DNA from: Lysobacterales bacterium | GTDB taxonomy: Bacteria > Pseudomonadota > Gammaproteobacteria > Xanthomonadales > Xanthomonadaceae | Direction: 5' to 3' | Length of the DNA: 20,893 nucleotides | Assembly (NCBI GenBank): GCA_020442545.1 | Contig: JAGRJX010000006.1 | Location: 1-20,893 of the forward strand | In this document: piece after piece, positions 14,283 to 20,893 of the stretch | Layout: each line of letters opens with the position of its first letter | Position numbering within the stretch: position 1 is the first letter of the stretch | The notes under the pieces: generated by a model | The model's input: the letters and a program-made list of their open reading frames with translations, nothing else | Told to the model about the DNA's origin: nothing | Database searches by the model: none | Made by a program: the position numbers and the translations under genes

Positions 14283-16541
14283 ATGACAATGAATGTTCCC
14301 AAGCCGGCAACCGGTGCGCGCGCGGCACCCGGCTGGTGGATCTTCTGGGCTGCGGTGTGGCTGTGCCTGCTGCTTCCCGCGGACCGCGGTCTGGCGTTTT
14401 TTGGCGGAGCCGAGCAGCGGATGCTGCAGGCGCTGGGTACGCTGGGATTGGCCGGGCTGCTGATGCTGCTCGCCTGGCGGGCCGGACGCCGCTGGCGGCT
14501 CTGGCTGTTGCCGGCACTGCTGTTTACCGTCGCCTTCTTTGTGCGGATGCTGTACTTCGGGCTCATTGATTTTTCCGGCAACGCGTTCACTGACGAATTC
14601 TTCATCCACCTGTCCGCGGAATCGGTGCGTGTGGCCTGGCAGCAGTATTCGTGGTTGTTCCTGCTGCTGTTCGCCGGGCTGGGACTGGTGATTGCCGCAT
14701 TTGTCCTGCTGCCACGCTGGATGATCCGACCGCAGCGAATGGCCGTACCGGTGGTGCTGCTGCTGTCGCTTGTCGCGCTGGCCGTTGGCGTGCGCGTCAC
14801 GCCGGAATGGCAGCTGGCGGCAGCAACGATGCGCTGGTTTACGCCGCTATCCAGCGACATCCCGCCGGCGCGGCTCAGTCAGTGGCAGAAGAGCCCGCTG
14901 ATCGACCTGCGTCTGACGCCGAAATCGGCGCTGGTCGCGCGCAGCGCACAGCCGCCGCGCAACCTGATCCTGCTGTACATCGAGTCCGGTGGCCTGGCCT
15001 TCATCGAGAATGACCGTCACCCCGACCTGATGCCGAATCTGAAACGCATGATTGCCGATCACGGCTGGATCGATCATCTGCATGCCAGCGGCTACATCAC
15101 CATCGAAGGCCTGGTCAACTCACAGTGCGGCAGCCTGCTCCCGTTCGACAAGGACAGCGAAAGCATGGCCGGCTCGGATGGCCTGGTGGAAGACATGCCG
15201 TGTCTGGGCGACGTGCTGCACGCAGCGGGTTACCAGCAGAGCTACCTCGGCGGAGCCGACAAGAGTTTTGCCGGCAAGGGTCGCTTCATGCAGGTGCATG
15301 GATACGACAAGGTGATGGGCATCCGCGACTGGATGGCGATGAAGCTCTATCAGCGCAAGGGGACATGGGGCCTTAGCGACGTGGACCTGTTCGAGCAGAG
15401 CTTCAAGGAGCTTGCCGCGCTGCGCGACAGCGGCAAGCCGTTCAACCTGACCATGCTCACCATCGGCACCCACGTTCCCGGCTTTTTCTACGAGGAGTGC
15501 GAACCGTACGGCGACGGCAGTGAGCGCTTCCTCAACGCTGCGCACTGCAGTGACCAGCTGATCGGACAGTGGGTCGACCGCCTGCAAAGCGAGGGCTGGC
15601 TGGATGATGACACCGTGCTGGCGATCACCGGTGACCATCAGGTGTTCCCCAGCCCGGAGATGCGGCGATTGTTCGGTGACGCGGTAGTGGATGACAAACG
15701 TCTGCCGTTCATCGTGATCGGCAAGAACCTGCCGGTACCTGCCGTCGCTCATGGCGCGTCCTACGACATTGCCCCCACACTGCTGGGTCTGCTTGGCGTC
15801 ACCGGCAACCAGCAGTTCGCGCTGGGGCGCTCATTGCTGAAGTCGTCGTCGCGCCCGGACTATTTTGTCACCCGTTACGTCAACATCTGGCATGAGCAAG
15901 GCGTCGGTCCGATGAGCAATGACGTGCAGAGGCCGTGCGAGGCGAACGTCGGCGTTCCGGGCCTGTCGGTGCTCAGCCCCTGTGAACGCGGCGAGCTGCA
16001 GGCATTGCTGCTGGGGCAGGCGCGTACCCTGTCGGTGCCGCGGCCGCGGCTCGACTGCTCGCAGCCGGACCCGTTGATGGCCAGCATTCCGCTGGACCCC
16101 GAACAGCCGTTGTCGGTTTGGGTCGGGAGCTCCGAGGAGTCCTCCCGCTTCACCCGGCAAAGCCGCCGTGTGGAAACCACACGACCCGGCCTGTATGACA
16201 TTGGCTTCCGTGGCGACGGCGAATTGACGCAGCGGCGCTATACGCCAGTGAGTTTGCTGGGCGAAGCCGGACTGCAAGCCGAACTGACGGCGACGGCTTC
16301 AACCCGCCTGGTGCTGTGGCGGGCACCGACGGCCGACAAGACGGTGTCACTGCCGGACTGGCTACATGCGCTGGGCGTGTCGGATGCGAGTTCTGGCGTG
16401 CTGCTGCATCGCGGTGTTGATGACAGCCCGCTACCGCTGCAGCGATTCCCGGCGGGTCAGCCGTGGGCGTTGGACCCCGCGCTTTGTGCGGGACTGGTAG
16501 CGGAGCCCGAGGATGCCCGCGCCATCGGCTCAGGCCAGTAG
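14283..16541 (+). CDS. OpgB/LtaS-like membrane phosphoglycerol transferase
   Basis: A 752-residue protein. About five N-terminal membrane segments (approximately 17-36, 50-66, 73-92, 122-144, 153-171) are followed by a periplasmic alkaline-phosphatase/sulfatase-fold domain. Likely catalytic residues align with LtaS-type enzymes: Glu234 (LLYIESGG), nucleophile Thr273 (YITIEGLVNSQCG), and Asp451-His452 (ITGDHQ). The segments around Thr273 and FAGKGRFMQVHGYDKV (329-344) resemble OpgB, which transfers phosphoglycerol from phosphatidylglycerol to osmoregulated periplasmic glucans. The ~190 residues after about 560 form a tail I do not recognise. The start at 14283 (ATGACAATG) has an alternative ATG two codons later. 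The gene's end overlaps the convergent mgtE by 12 bases. The phosphoethanolamine-transferase relatives are a less likely alternative. Confidence 0.8.
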   Translation: MTMNVPKPATGARAAPGWWIFWAAVWLCLLLPADRGLAFFGGAEQRMLQALGTLGLAGLLMLLAWRAGRRWRLWLLPALLFTVAFFVRMLYFGLIDFSGNAFTDEFFIHLSAESVRVAWQQYSWLFLLLFAGLGLVIAAFVLLPRWMIRPQRMAVPVVLLLSLVALAVGVRVTPEWQLAAATMRWFTPLSSDIPPARLSQWQKSPLIDLRLTPKSALVARSAQPPRNLILLYIESGGLAFIENDRHPDLMPNLKRMIADHGWIDHLHASGYITIEGLVNSQCGSLLPFDKDSESMAGSDGLVEDMPCLGDVLHAAGYQQSYLGGADKSFAGKGRFMQVHGYDKVMGIRDWMAMKLYQRKGTWGLSDVDLFEQSFKELAALRDSGKPFNLTMLTIGTHVPGFFYEECEPYGDGSERFLNAAHCSDQLIGQWVDRLQSEGWLDDDTVLAITGDHQVFPSPEMRRLFGDAVVDDKRLPFIVIGKNLPVPAVAHGASYDIAPTLLGLLGVTGNQQFALGRSLLKSSSRPDYFVTRYVNIWHEQGVGPMSNDVQRPCEANVGVPGLSVLSPCERGELQALLLGQARTLSVPRPRLDCSQPDPLMASIPLDPEQPLSVWVGSSEESSRFTRQSRRVETTRPGLYDIGFRGDGELTQRRYTPVSLLGEAGLQAELTATASTRLVLWRAPTADKTVSLPDWLHALGVSDASSGVLLHRGVDDSPLPLQRFPAGQPWALDPALCAGLVAEPEDARAIGSGQ

Positions 16542-17738
16542 CCACGCCGCCAGGCCGAGGAAGCTGCCCATGCTGAACACGTCGGTGAGCGTGGTCAGGA
16601 AGATGGTCGAGGCGGTGGCGGGGTCGAAGCCGAATCGCTTCAGGATCAGCGGAATCAGCACGCCGGCGACACCGGACAGCACGCAGCTCAGGCCCAGTGC
16701 CGACAGCGTGATCAACGCCAGCGTCAGCGCCTGGTCCGGCATCTGTTCGCGGGCGATGAAATACATCGCGATGGCGGCAACGGCGCCGGTGATCAGCCCG
16801 TTGAGCAGGCCCATCCAGGCTTCCTTGGAGACCAGCCACTGTTTGGTATGGTCATCGACCTCGCCCAGGGTCATGCCGCGCAGGGTGACGGCCATGGTCT
16901 GCGAGCCCAGATTGCCGCTTTGCCCCGCCATCACCGGCAGGAACATGGCCAGCACGACCACGCGGTCGATCACGTCCTGGAACAGGCCGACCACCGCAGC
17001 GGAAACGAACACGCTGAGCAGGTTGATCTGCAGCCACGGGTGACGGAAGCGGAAGCTGCGCGTCCACGGCGTGGCGAGGCGTTCCTCCTTCTCGACGCCG
17101 ACCATGGTGCCGGCCTGCGCAGAAATCTCGAAGGCCTGCTGCTGGAACAGCGTCTGCCCGCGGACCTCGCCGATCAGGCGGCCACGCTGGTCACAGACCG
17201 GGTAGACCGGGTAGTGCCGCGTCACCACCTCCCGCATCGCCTCTTCCAGTGGCTGCTCGGGTCCCAGCATGAACGGGTCGGCGAGCATGATGTCGCCCAG
17301 GCGCTGGTCGGCGGCGGCGAACACCAGTTCACGGAATGCGACAACGCCCAGCAGGTGACGTTCGCTGTCGACGACGAACACGTAGACCACCGTGCGCCGC
17401 TGCACCACTTCGCGCAGCGCGGCAATGACATCGGCGACGCTCATCTCCGGCAGGAAGACCGCCGGTGCGGATTCCAGCATTCGGCCAACGCTGCCCTCGG
17501 GGAAGTCGTGGCTGACCAGCCACAGCACCTCTTTCTCCGGCGGTGCGGCGTCGACGATGCGCTGCCGCTGTGGGCGCTCGAACTCTTCCAGAATCTCCAC
17601 CGCCTGGCCGTGCGGGAGCTGTCCCAGCCACTCGGCGATTTGTGCGGGATCATGGCCTGCCAGCAGTTTCGCCGCGCTGACCTCATCCAGGGCACGCAGG
17701 CGGTCCAGCATCGGCAGGTTCTGGGTGATGTCGGTCAT
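16530..17738 (-). CDS. mgtE: MgtE-family magnesium transporter
   Basis: A 402-residue protein, somewhat shorter than the usual ~450. It has a short N-terminal helical domain (about 1-85), two CBS domains (about 88-138 and 148-200), a linker, and a five-segment membrane domain. The signature PVMAGQSGNLGSQT is at 268-281. The last segment carries DPATASTIFLTTLTDV with Asp372 and Asp386; Asp386 sits where the pore-lining Asp432 of Thermus MgtE lies. It is an inner-membrane Mg2+ channel gated by Mg2+ binding to the N and CBS domains. GGAG lies 6 bases before the ATG. It follows the dehydrogenase gene by 28 bases and may be co-transcribed with it. Confidence 0.92.
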   Translation of the reverse strand: MTDITQNLPMLDRLRALDEVSAAKLLAGHDPAQIAEWLGQLPHGQAVEILEEFERPQRQRIVDAAPPEKEVLWLVSHDFPEGSVGRMLESAPAVFLPEMSVADVIAALREVVQRRTVVYVFVVDSERHLLGVVAFRELVFAAADQRLGDIMLADPFMLGPEQPLEEAMREVVTRHYPVYPVCDQRGRLIGEVRGQTLFQQQAFEISAQAGTMVGVEKEERLATPWTRSFRFRHPWLQINLLSVFVSAAVVGLFQDVIDRVVVLAMFLPVMAGQSGNLGSQTMAVTLRGMTLGEVDDHTKQWLVSKEAWMGLLNGLITGAVAAIAMYFIAREQMPDQALTLALITLSALGLSCVLSGVAGVLIPLILKRFGFDPATASTIFLTTLTDVFSMGSFLGLAAWLLA

Positions 17739-17766
17739 GGCGCGCTCCGGTAGCTGTGCGGCAGAG

Positions 17767-18633
17767 TCAGCGGGTTGTCGGCTCGCGCTTGAGCCGGATC
17801 AGCGCCGAGGTGTCGGCATCGCCGTCGCCACGATCGGTCAGCTCGGCATAGTCGGCCAGCGCCTGGTCGATGGCGGTGTGGCGAACGCCCGCGACCTTCG
17901 CCATGGCGGCAACGATACGCAGGTCCTTCAGCATATGCGCGCACTTGAAGCCGGGCGTGAACTCATCGCGCAGCATGGTCGCACCGCGCTTGTCGAGGAA
18001 CCAGTTGCCGGCGGCGCCAGCGCCCAGTGTTGGCAGCAGCAGCTCAGGTTTCAGGCCGAGCTTTTCGCCCAATGCCAGCCCTTCGCAGACCGCCTCGTTG
18101 ATGCCGGCCACCAGCACCTGGTTGACCGCCTTGGTCGCCTGCCCGGCACCGCTGCCGCCCATGTGCGCGATGCGTGCGGCGCAGGCTTCCAGCGCCGGAC
18201 GCGCGTTCTCCAAGTGCGCCGCATCGCCGCCGACCATCGCCGACAGCTTGCCGTTGCGCGCGCCTTCCACGCCGCCGGATACCGGCGCGTCGAGGAAACC
18301 GATGCCAGCCTCGGCCAGTCGCTGCTCCGCCCAGCGCGCGGTGTCCACCGACACCGTGGAATGATCGACCACCACCGCGCCCGGCTTCAGCACGCCGGCC
18401 AGCGCCTCGACGTTTTCTCGCACATCGTCGTCCAGCGACACGCACATCACTACCACGTCACAGTCGGCGAAGTCGGCTGCCGATGTTGCCGTGCTCACGC
18501 CATGTTCGGTGGCGAAACGCGTCGCCTTCTCAACCGAGCGATTGCCGACGACCGACAGCAAACCTTTGTCCGCAATATGGCCTGCCATCGGCGCGCCCAT
18601 GGCGCCGAGGCCGATGAATCCAACTTTCAGCAT
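17767..18633 (-). CDS. Beta-hydroxyacid dehydrogenase (3-hydroxyisobutyrate dehydrogenase family)
   Basis: A 288-residue NAD(P)-dependent oxidoreductase. The signature GFIGLGAMGAPMAG is at residues 5-18, the substrate-binding DHSTVS at 90-95 and DAPVSGGVEGA at 115-125, and the catalytic lysine is Lys168 in GAGQATKAVNQ. The family includes 3-hydroxyisobutyrate, tartronate semialdehyde and succinic semialdehyde reductases; the substrate cannot be assigned. GGAG is about 10 bases upstream of the ATG. The gene has no pathway partners here (valine catabolism genes are absent), so the specific name mmsB is not justified. Confidence 0.88.
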   Translation of the reverse strand: MLKVGFIGLGAMGAPMAGHIADKGLLSVVGNRSVEKATRFATEHGVSTATSAADFADCDVVVMCVSLDDDVRENVEALAGVLKPGAVVVDHSTVSVDTARWAEQRLAEAGIGFLDAPVSGGVEGARNGKLSAMVGGDAAHLENARPALEACAARIAHMGGSGAGQATKAVNQVLVAGINEAVCEGLALGEKLGLKPELLLPTLGAGAAGNWFLDKRGATMLRDEFTPGFKCAHMLKDLRIVAAMAKVAGVRHTAIDQALADYAELTDRGDGDADTSALIRLKREPTTR

Positions 18634-18665
18634 GTTCCAGCGATCTCCGGATGATTCAGGTGTTC

Positions 18666-18694
18666 GTCATTCCCGCGAAGGCGGGAACCCAGTG
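18666..18694 (+). repeat. REP-type element, copy 1
   Basis: GTCATTCCCGCGAAGGCGGG followed by AACCCAGTG. The CCCGC/GCGGG arms form a hairpin with a GAAG loop. It matches the GTCATTCCCGC...GCGGGAATCCAG palindromic repeat common in Xanthomonadales and other proteobacterial genomes. It pairs with an inverted copy 135 bases on. Confidence 0.85.
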
Positions 18695-18828
18695 GCTTGT
18701 AGCGGTCAGGGAGCAAGGGGTAAGTCGCTCGCTACGCTTGCTGTGAGAAAAAGCATGATCGTTGCTTTGCTGACCTCCTGACTAGATAGCGAAGCTGTCG
18801 CCTAACTTCCTCACTCGTGATGCAGAGT

Positions 18829-18857
18829 CACTGGATTCCCGCTGTTGCGGGAATGAC
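18829..18857 (-). repeat. REP-type element, copy 2 (inverted)
   Basis: This is the reverse orientation of the element at 18666 (CACTGGATTCCCGCTGTTGC, then GGGAATGAC). It lies 25 bases after the speA stop, so its hairpin would sit in the speA transcript's 3' end and could stabilise or terminate it. Confidence 0.85.
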
Positions 18858-18881
18858 GCTTCAGAAAGGTAGTTTGCAATC

Positions 18882-20774
18882 TCAACCACCCAGCGGCTCG
18901 TCGGCCAGGTAGGTATAGCCGGTCAGGCCGGTTTCGAGTGCCTCGCCGAACTGTTCGGCGGTGCCGGCATCGAGATTGGCCGCTGCGATCTTCTCGCCGT
19001 AGGCCGTGCGCAGGGCGGAAAGATCGTAGCCGACGTAGTCGAGCATCACGTCGGAGGTGTCGCCGCGGCGCGAGCGCTCGATGCGCCAGCCGTCGCCGTC
19101 GAGACGCAGGTTGGCGGCGTCGGTGTCGCCGAACAGGTTGTGGATGTCGCCCAGCGTGTCCTGGTAGGCGCCGACCAGGAAAAAGCCGATGCGGTAGCTC
19201 TCGCCCGGTTTCGGCGCGTGCAGGCGCATGGCGCTGTCGAGGTCGCCGTCGTCGACGTACTGGTCGATGCGGCCATCGGAGTCGCAGGTCAGGTCGGCGA
19301 TCACGCCGCGTCGCGTTGGCGCTTCGTCGAGGCGCGCGATCGGCGCGATCGGAAAGATCTGATCGATCGCCCACACATCCGGCATCGATTCGAACACGCT
19401 GAAATTGACGAAATACTTGTCGACCAAGCGTTGATCGAGTTCATCCAGCACCGCTCGATGGCTGCGCTCCTCGCCGGTGAGACGCGCGCGCACGCCGTGG
19501 GCGATGGCATAGAACAGGTCGTCGACGCGCGCGCGCTGGCGCAGGTCGATCTGGCCCAGCGCATAGGCGGTCTGGCCTTCGGCCTGGAAGTGCTGGGCCT
19601 CGTGGAACAGCTCCAGCGGCGGCCGTGCGTCGAGTTCGTCGTGAATCTCGCGCAGGTGGCGAATCGTCGTTGGTTCATCGTCGGCAATCGCCGGCACCGA
19701 ACCTTCCGGCGCACGCTCCACTTCGGAGACGTTGGCGATCAGCACCGCGTGGTGTGCGGTCATCGCGCGGCCGCATTCGGTGATGATGCGCGGCGGCGCG
19801 ATACCGTGCTCGGCACAAGCCTCGGCCAGCGGCTGCACGATGTTGCCGGCGTATTGATCCAGCCCGTAGTTGATCGAACAGAAGCTGCGCGAGCGGGTGC
19901 CTTCGTAATCCACACCAAGACCGCCGCCGACATCCATGTAGCGGATCGTATGCCCCAGGCGGCTGACTTCGATCAAATAGCGAGTGGCTTCACGCATGCC
20001 GTTGGCGATGTCGCGCACGTTGGAAATCTGCGAGCCCATGTGGAAATGCAGCAGTTGCAAGGTGTCGGCCAACTGCGCGGCTTGCAGGCGTGCCAACAGA
20101 TCGACCAGCTGCCGCGGCGAAAGACCAAACTTGGCCGAATCGCCACCACTGTTCTGCCACTTGCCGGCGCCGAGGCTGGCCAGCCGCATGCGCACGCCGA
20201 GGCCGGGCTTCACGCCGAGCTTGGCGGATTCCTCGATCACCAGCGGCAGCTCGGACGGCTTCTCGATGACGATGAAGGTCTGCAGGCCGAGCCGACGTGC
20301 GATCAGCGCCAGACGGATGTATTCGCGGTCCTTGTAGCCGTTGCAGACCACCACGCTGCCGGGGCGTGCCAGCGCGATCACCGCCATCAGCTCCGGTTTG
20401 CTGCCGGCTTCAAGGCCAAAGGCCTCGCCGCCCTTGGTTGCCAGCTCGCCGGCGACGGCCTGATGCTGGTTGACCTTGATCGGATACACCGCCGTGTAGC
20501 CGCCGGAATAGTCCCAGTCGGCCATCGCCTTGGCGAAAGCGCCCTGCAGGCGGCTCAGGCGGTCGCCCAGCATGTCCGGGAAGCGCAGCAGCACCGGCAG
20601 CTTCAGCCCCTGGCTGGCGGCCTGGTCGATGGCTTCGGAGATGCGGATCGACGGCCCGGCATCGCGCAGCGGCCGCGCCACCATGTGGCCGCTGTCGTCC
20701 ACGTCGTAATAGCCTTCCGACCAGTGCGGAATGGACCAGATGCGGCGGGCGTGGTCGAGGGACCAGTCAGTCAT
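18882..20774 (-). CDS. speA: Biosynthetic arginine decarboxylase
   Basis: A 630-residue PLP enzyme (E. coli SpeA 658). ATG 20774 (MTDWSLDHARRIW) is preferred to an in-frame GTG at 20804. The N-terminal barrel carries the PLP lysine Lys100 in YPIKVNQ, a FGLEAGSKPEL segment, the HFHMGSQI strand and the glycine-rich YMDVGGGLGVDY loop; the ECGRAMTAHH motif follows. The C-terminal half carries the SpeA-type insertion and the substrate-site region DSDGRIDQYVDD. It converts arginine to agmatine, the first step of the agmatine route to putrescine; periplasmic location is known for E. coli but no export signal is visible here. No speB or other agmatine gene is in the window. TGA at 18882-18884, followed by the REP pair. 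Confidence 0.95.
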   Translation of the reverse strand: MTDWSLDHARRIWSIPHWSEGYYDVDDSGHMVARPLRDAGPSIRISEAIDQAASQGLKLPVLLRFPDMLGDRLSRLQGAFAKAMADWDYSGGYTAVYPIKVNQHQAVAGELATKGGEAFGLEAGSKPELMAVIALARPGSVVVCNGYKDREYIRLALIARRLGLQTFIVIEKPSELPLVIEESAKLGVKPGLGVRMRLASLGAGKWQNSGGDSAKFGLSPRQLVDLLARLQAAQLADTLQLLHFHMGSQISNVRDIANGMREATRYLIEVSRLGHTIRYMDVGGGLGVDYEGTRSRSFCSINYGLDQYAGNIVQPLAEACAEHGIAPPRIITECGRAMTAHHAVLIANVSEVERAPEGSVPAIADDEPTTIRHLREIHDELDARPPLELFHEAQHFQAEGQTAYALGQIDLRQRARVDDLFYAIAHGVRARLTGEERSHRAVLDELDQRLVDKYFVNFSVFESMPDVWAIDQIFPIAPIARLDEAPTRRGVIADLTCDSDGRIDQYVDDGDLDSAMRLHAPKPGESYRIGFFLVGAYQDTLGDIHNLFGDTDAANLRLDGDGWRIERSRRGDTSDVMLDYVGYDLSALRTAYGEKIAAANLDAGTAEQFGEALETGLTGYTYLADEPLGG

Positions 20775-20857
20775 TGCGGGCAACCTGCGCGGGACAAGGC
20801 GCACAGTTTAGCCGCTGCGTGGTGCTGGCGGCGCGGCTGCGAGCGGCACTCTGCGTC

Positions 20858-20893
20858 CTAGGGTGGGGCTTCGAAGCCGTCGCGGAAGAGGCA
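20858..20893 (-). CDS. Last codons of a gene ending in LFRDGFEAPP (partial)
   Basis: On the minus strand the final bases of the window read C-L-F-R-D-G-F-E-A-P-P followed by TAG (20858-20860). Only eleven codons are visible, so this is not supported by length. It is called because the sequence repeats the unusual C-terminal signature of the secreted protein at 11554 (IFANGFE). The gene would lie upstream of speA on the same strand, 83 bases from its ATG. Function unknown; an exported protein is inferred. Confidence 0.5.
   Translation of the reverse strand, partial: CLFRDGFEAPP

Noticed and set aside
13843..14517. In-frame extension of the glycine-rich protein by 225 residues to 14517
   Set aside because: It would run through a perfect terminator and antisense to the OpgB-like start; the ATG at 13842 has a GGAG and begins a clear signal peptide.
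19140..20861. 573-codon open frame on the plus strand
   Set aside because: It is fully antisense to speA, which has complete family motifs; the frame is open only because of high GC.
1..20893. tRNA, rRNA, CRISPR array, prophage or complete IS element
   Set aside because: I looked for clover-leaf patterns, regularly spaced repeats and transposase motifs and saw none beyond the repeats listed.

Overview
The window is GC-rich, densely coding chromosomal DNA. The gene content points to a gammaproteobacterium of the Xanthomonadales (Lysobacterales). The indicators are an ole (long-chain olefin) cluster, GlnE, a biosynthetic SpeA, a pirin with E. coli YhhW-type ligands, a CHCC zinc-finger protein beside an LPS-core gene set, REP-type repeats of the GTCATTCCCGC class, and secreted-protein C-termini ending in (I/L)F-x-x-GFE. 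The order-level assignment is inference; no rRNA or other marker gene is present.

Layout. 1-2319 (+): the 3' part of oleC, then a small DUF559/Vsr-like nuclease gene flanked by ~40-bp inverted, hairpin-forming repeats, then oleD. 2329-6521 (-): a tightly packed, mostly overlapping operon read from right to left: CHCC zinc-finger protein, GT4 glycosyltransferase, O-antigen-ligase-like membrane protein, WaaE-like GT2, and LpxL-like acyltransferase. Together these look like LPS core / lipid A assembly. 6607-7308 (-): pirin. 7441-8472 (+): an ELM1/DUF1022-family protein, divergent from pirin. 8473-8699: non-coding, with two strong palindromes. 8700-11522 (-): glnE. 11554-13842 (-): a secreted glycine-rich beta-helix protein with Ig-like repeats. 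13843-14282: a 440-bp divergent intergenic region containing a perfect bidirectional terminator. 14283-16541 (+): an OpgB/LtaS-like phosphoglycerol-transferase-type membrane sulfatase-fold protein. 16530-17738 (-): an MgtE-type Mg2+ transporter whose 3' end overlaps the previous gene. 17767-18633 (-): a beta-hydroxyacid dehydrogenase. 18634-18881: an inverted pair of REP elements. 18882-20774 (-): speA. 20858-20893 (-): the last codons of a further gene.

The most interesting points are these. (1) A nuclease cassette bounded by inverted repeats sits between oleC and oleD; the repeats themselves contribute a likely ribosome binding site and the protein's C-terminal tail, and the gene is joined to oleD by an ATGA overlap. 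(2) Two genes end with the same short C-terminal signature (IFANGFE at 11554 and LFRDGFE at 20858), which may be an uncharacterised C-terminal signal of exported proteins. (3) A glycine-rich block of about 185 residues lies between two near-identical beta-helix rungs. (4) A terminator lies between two divergent genes with no known transcript to terminate. No tRNA, rRNA, CRISPR array, complete IS element or prophage was seen.
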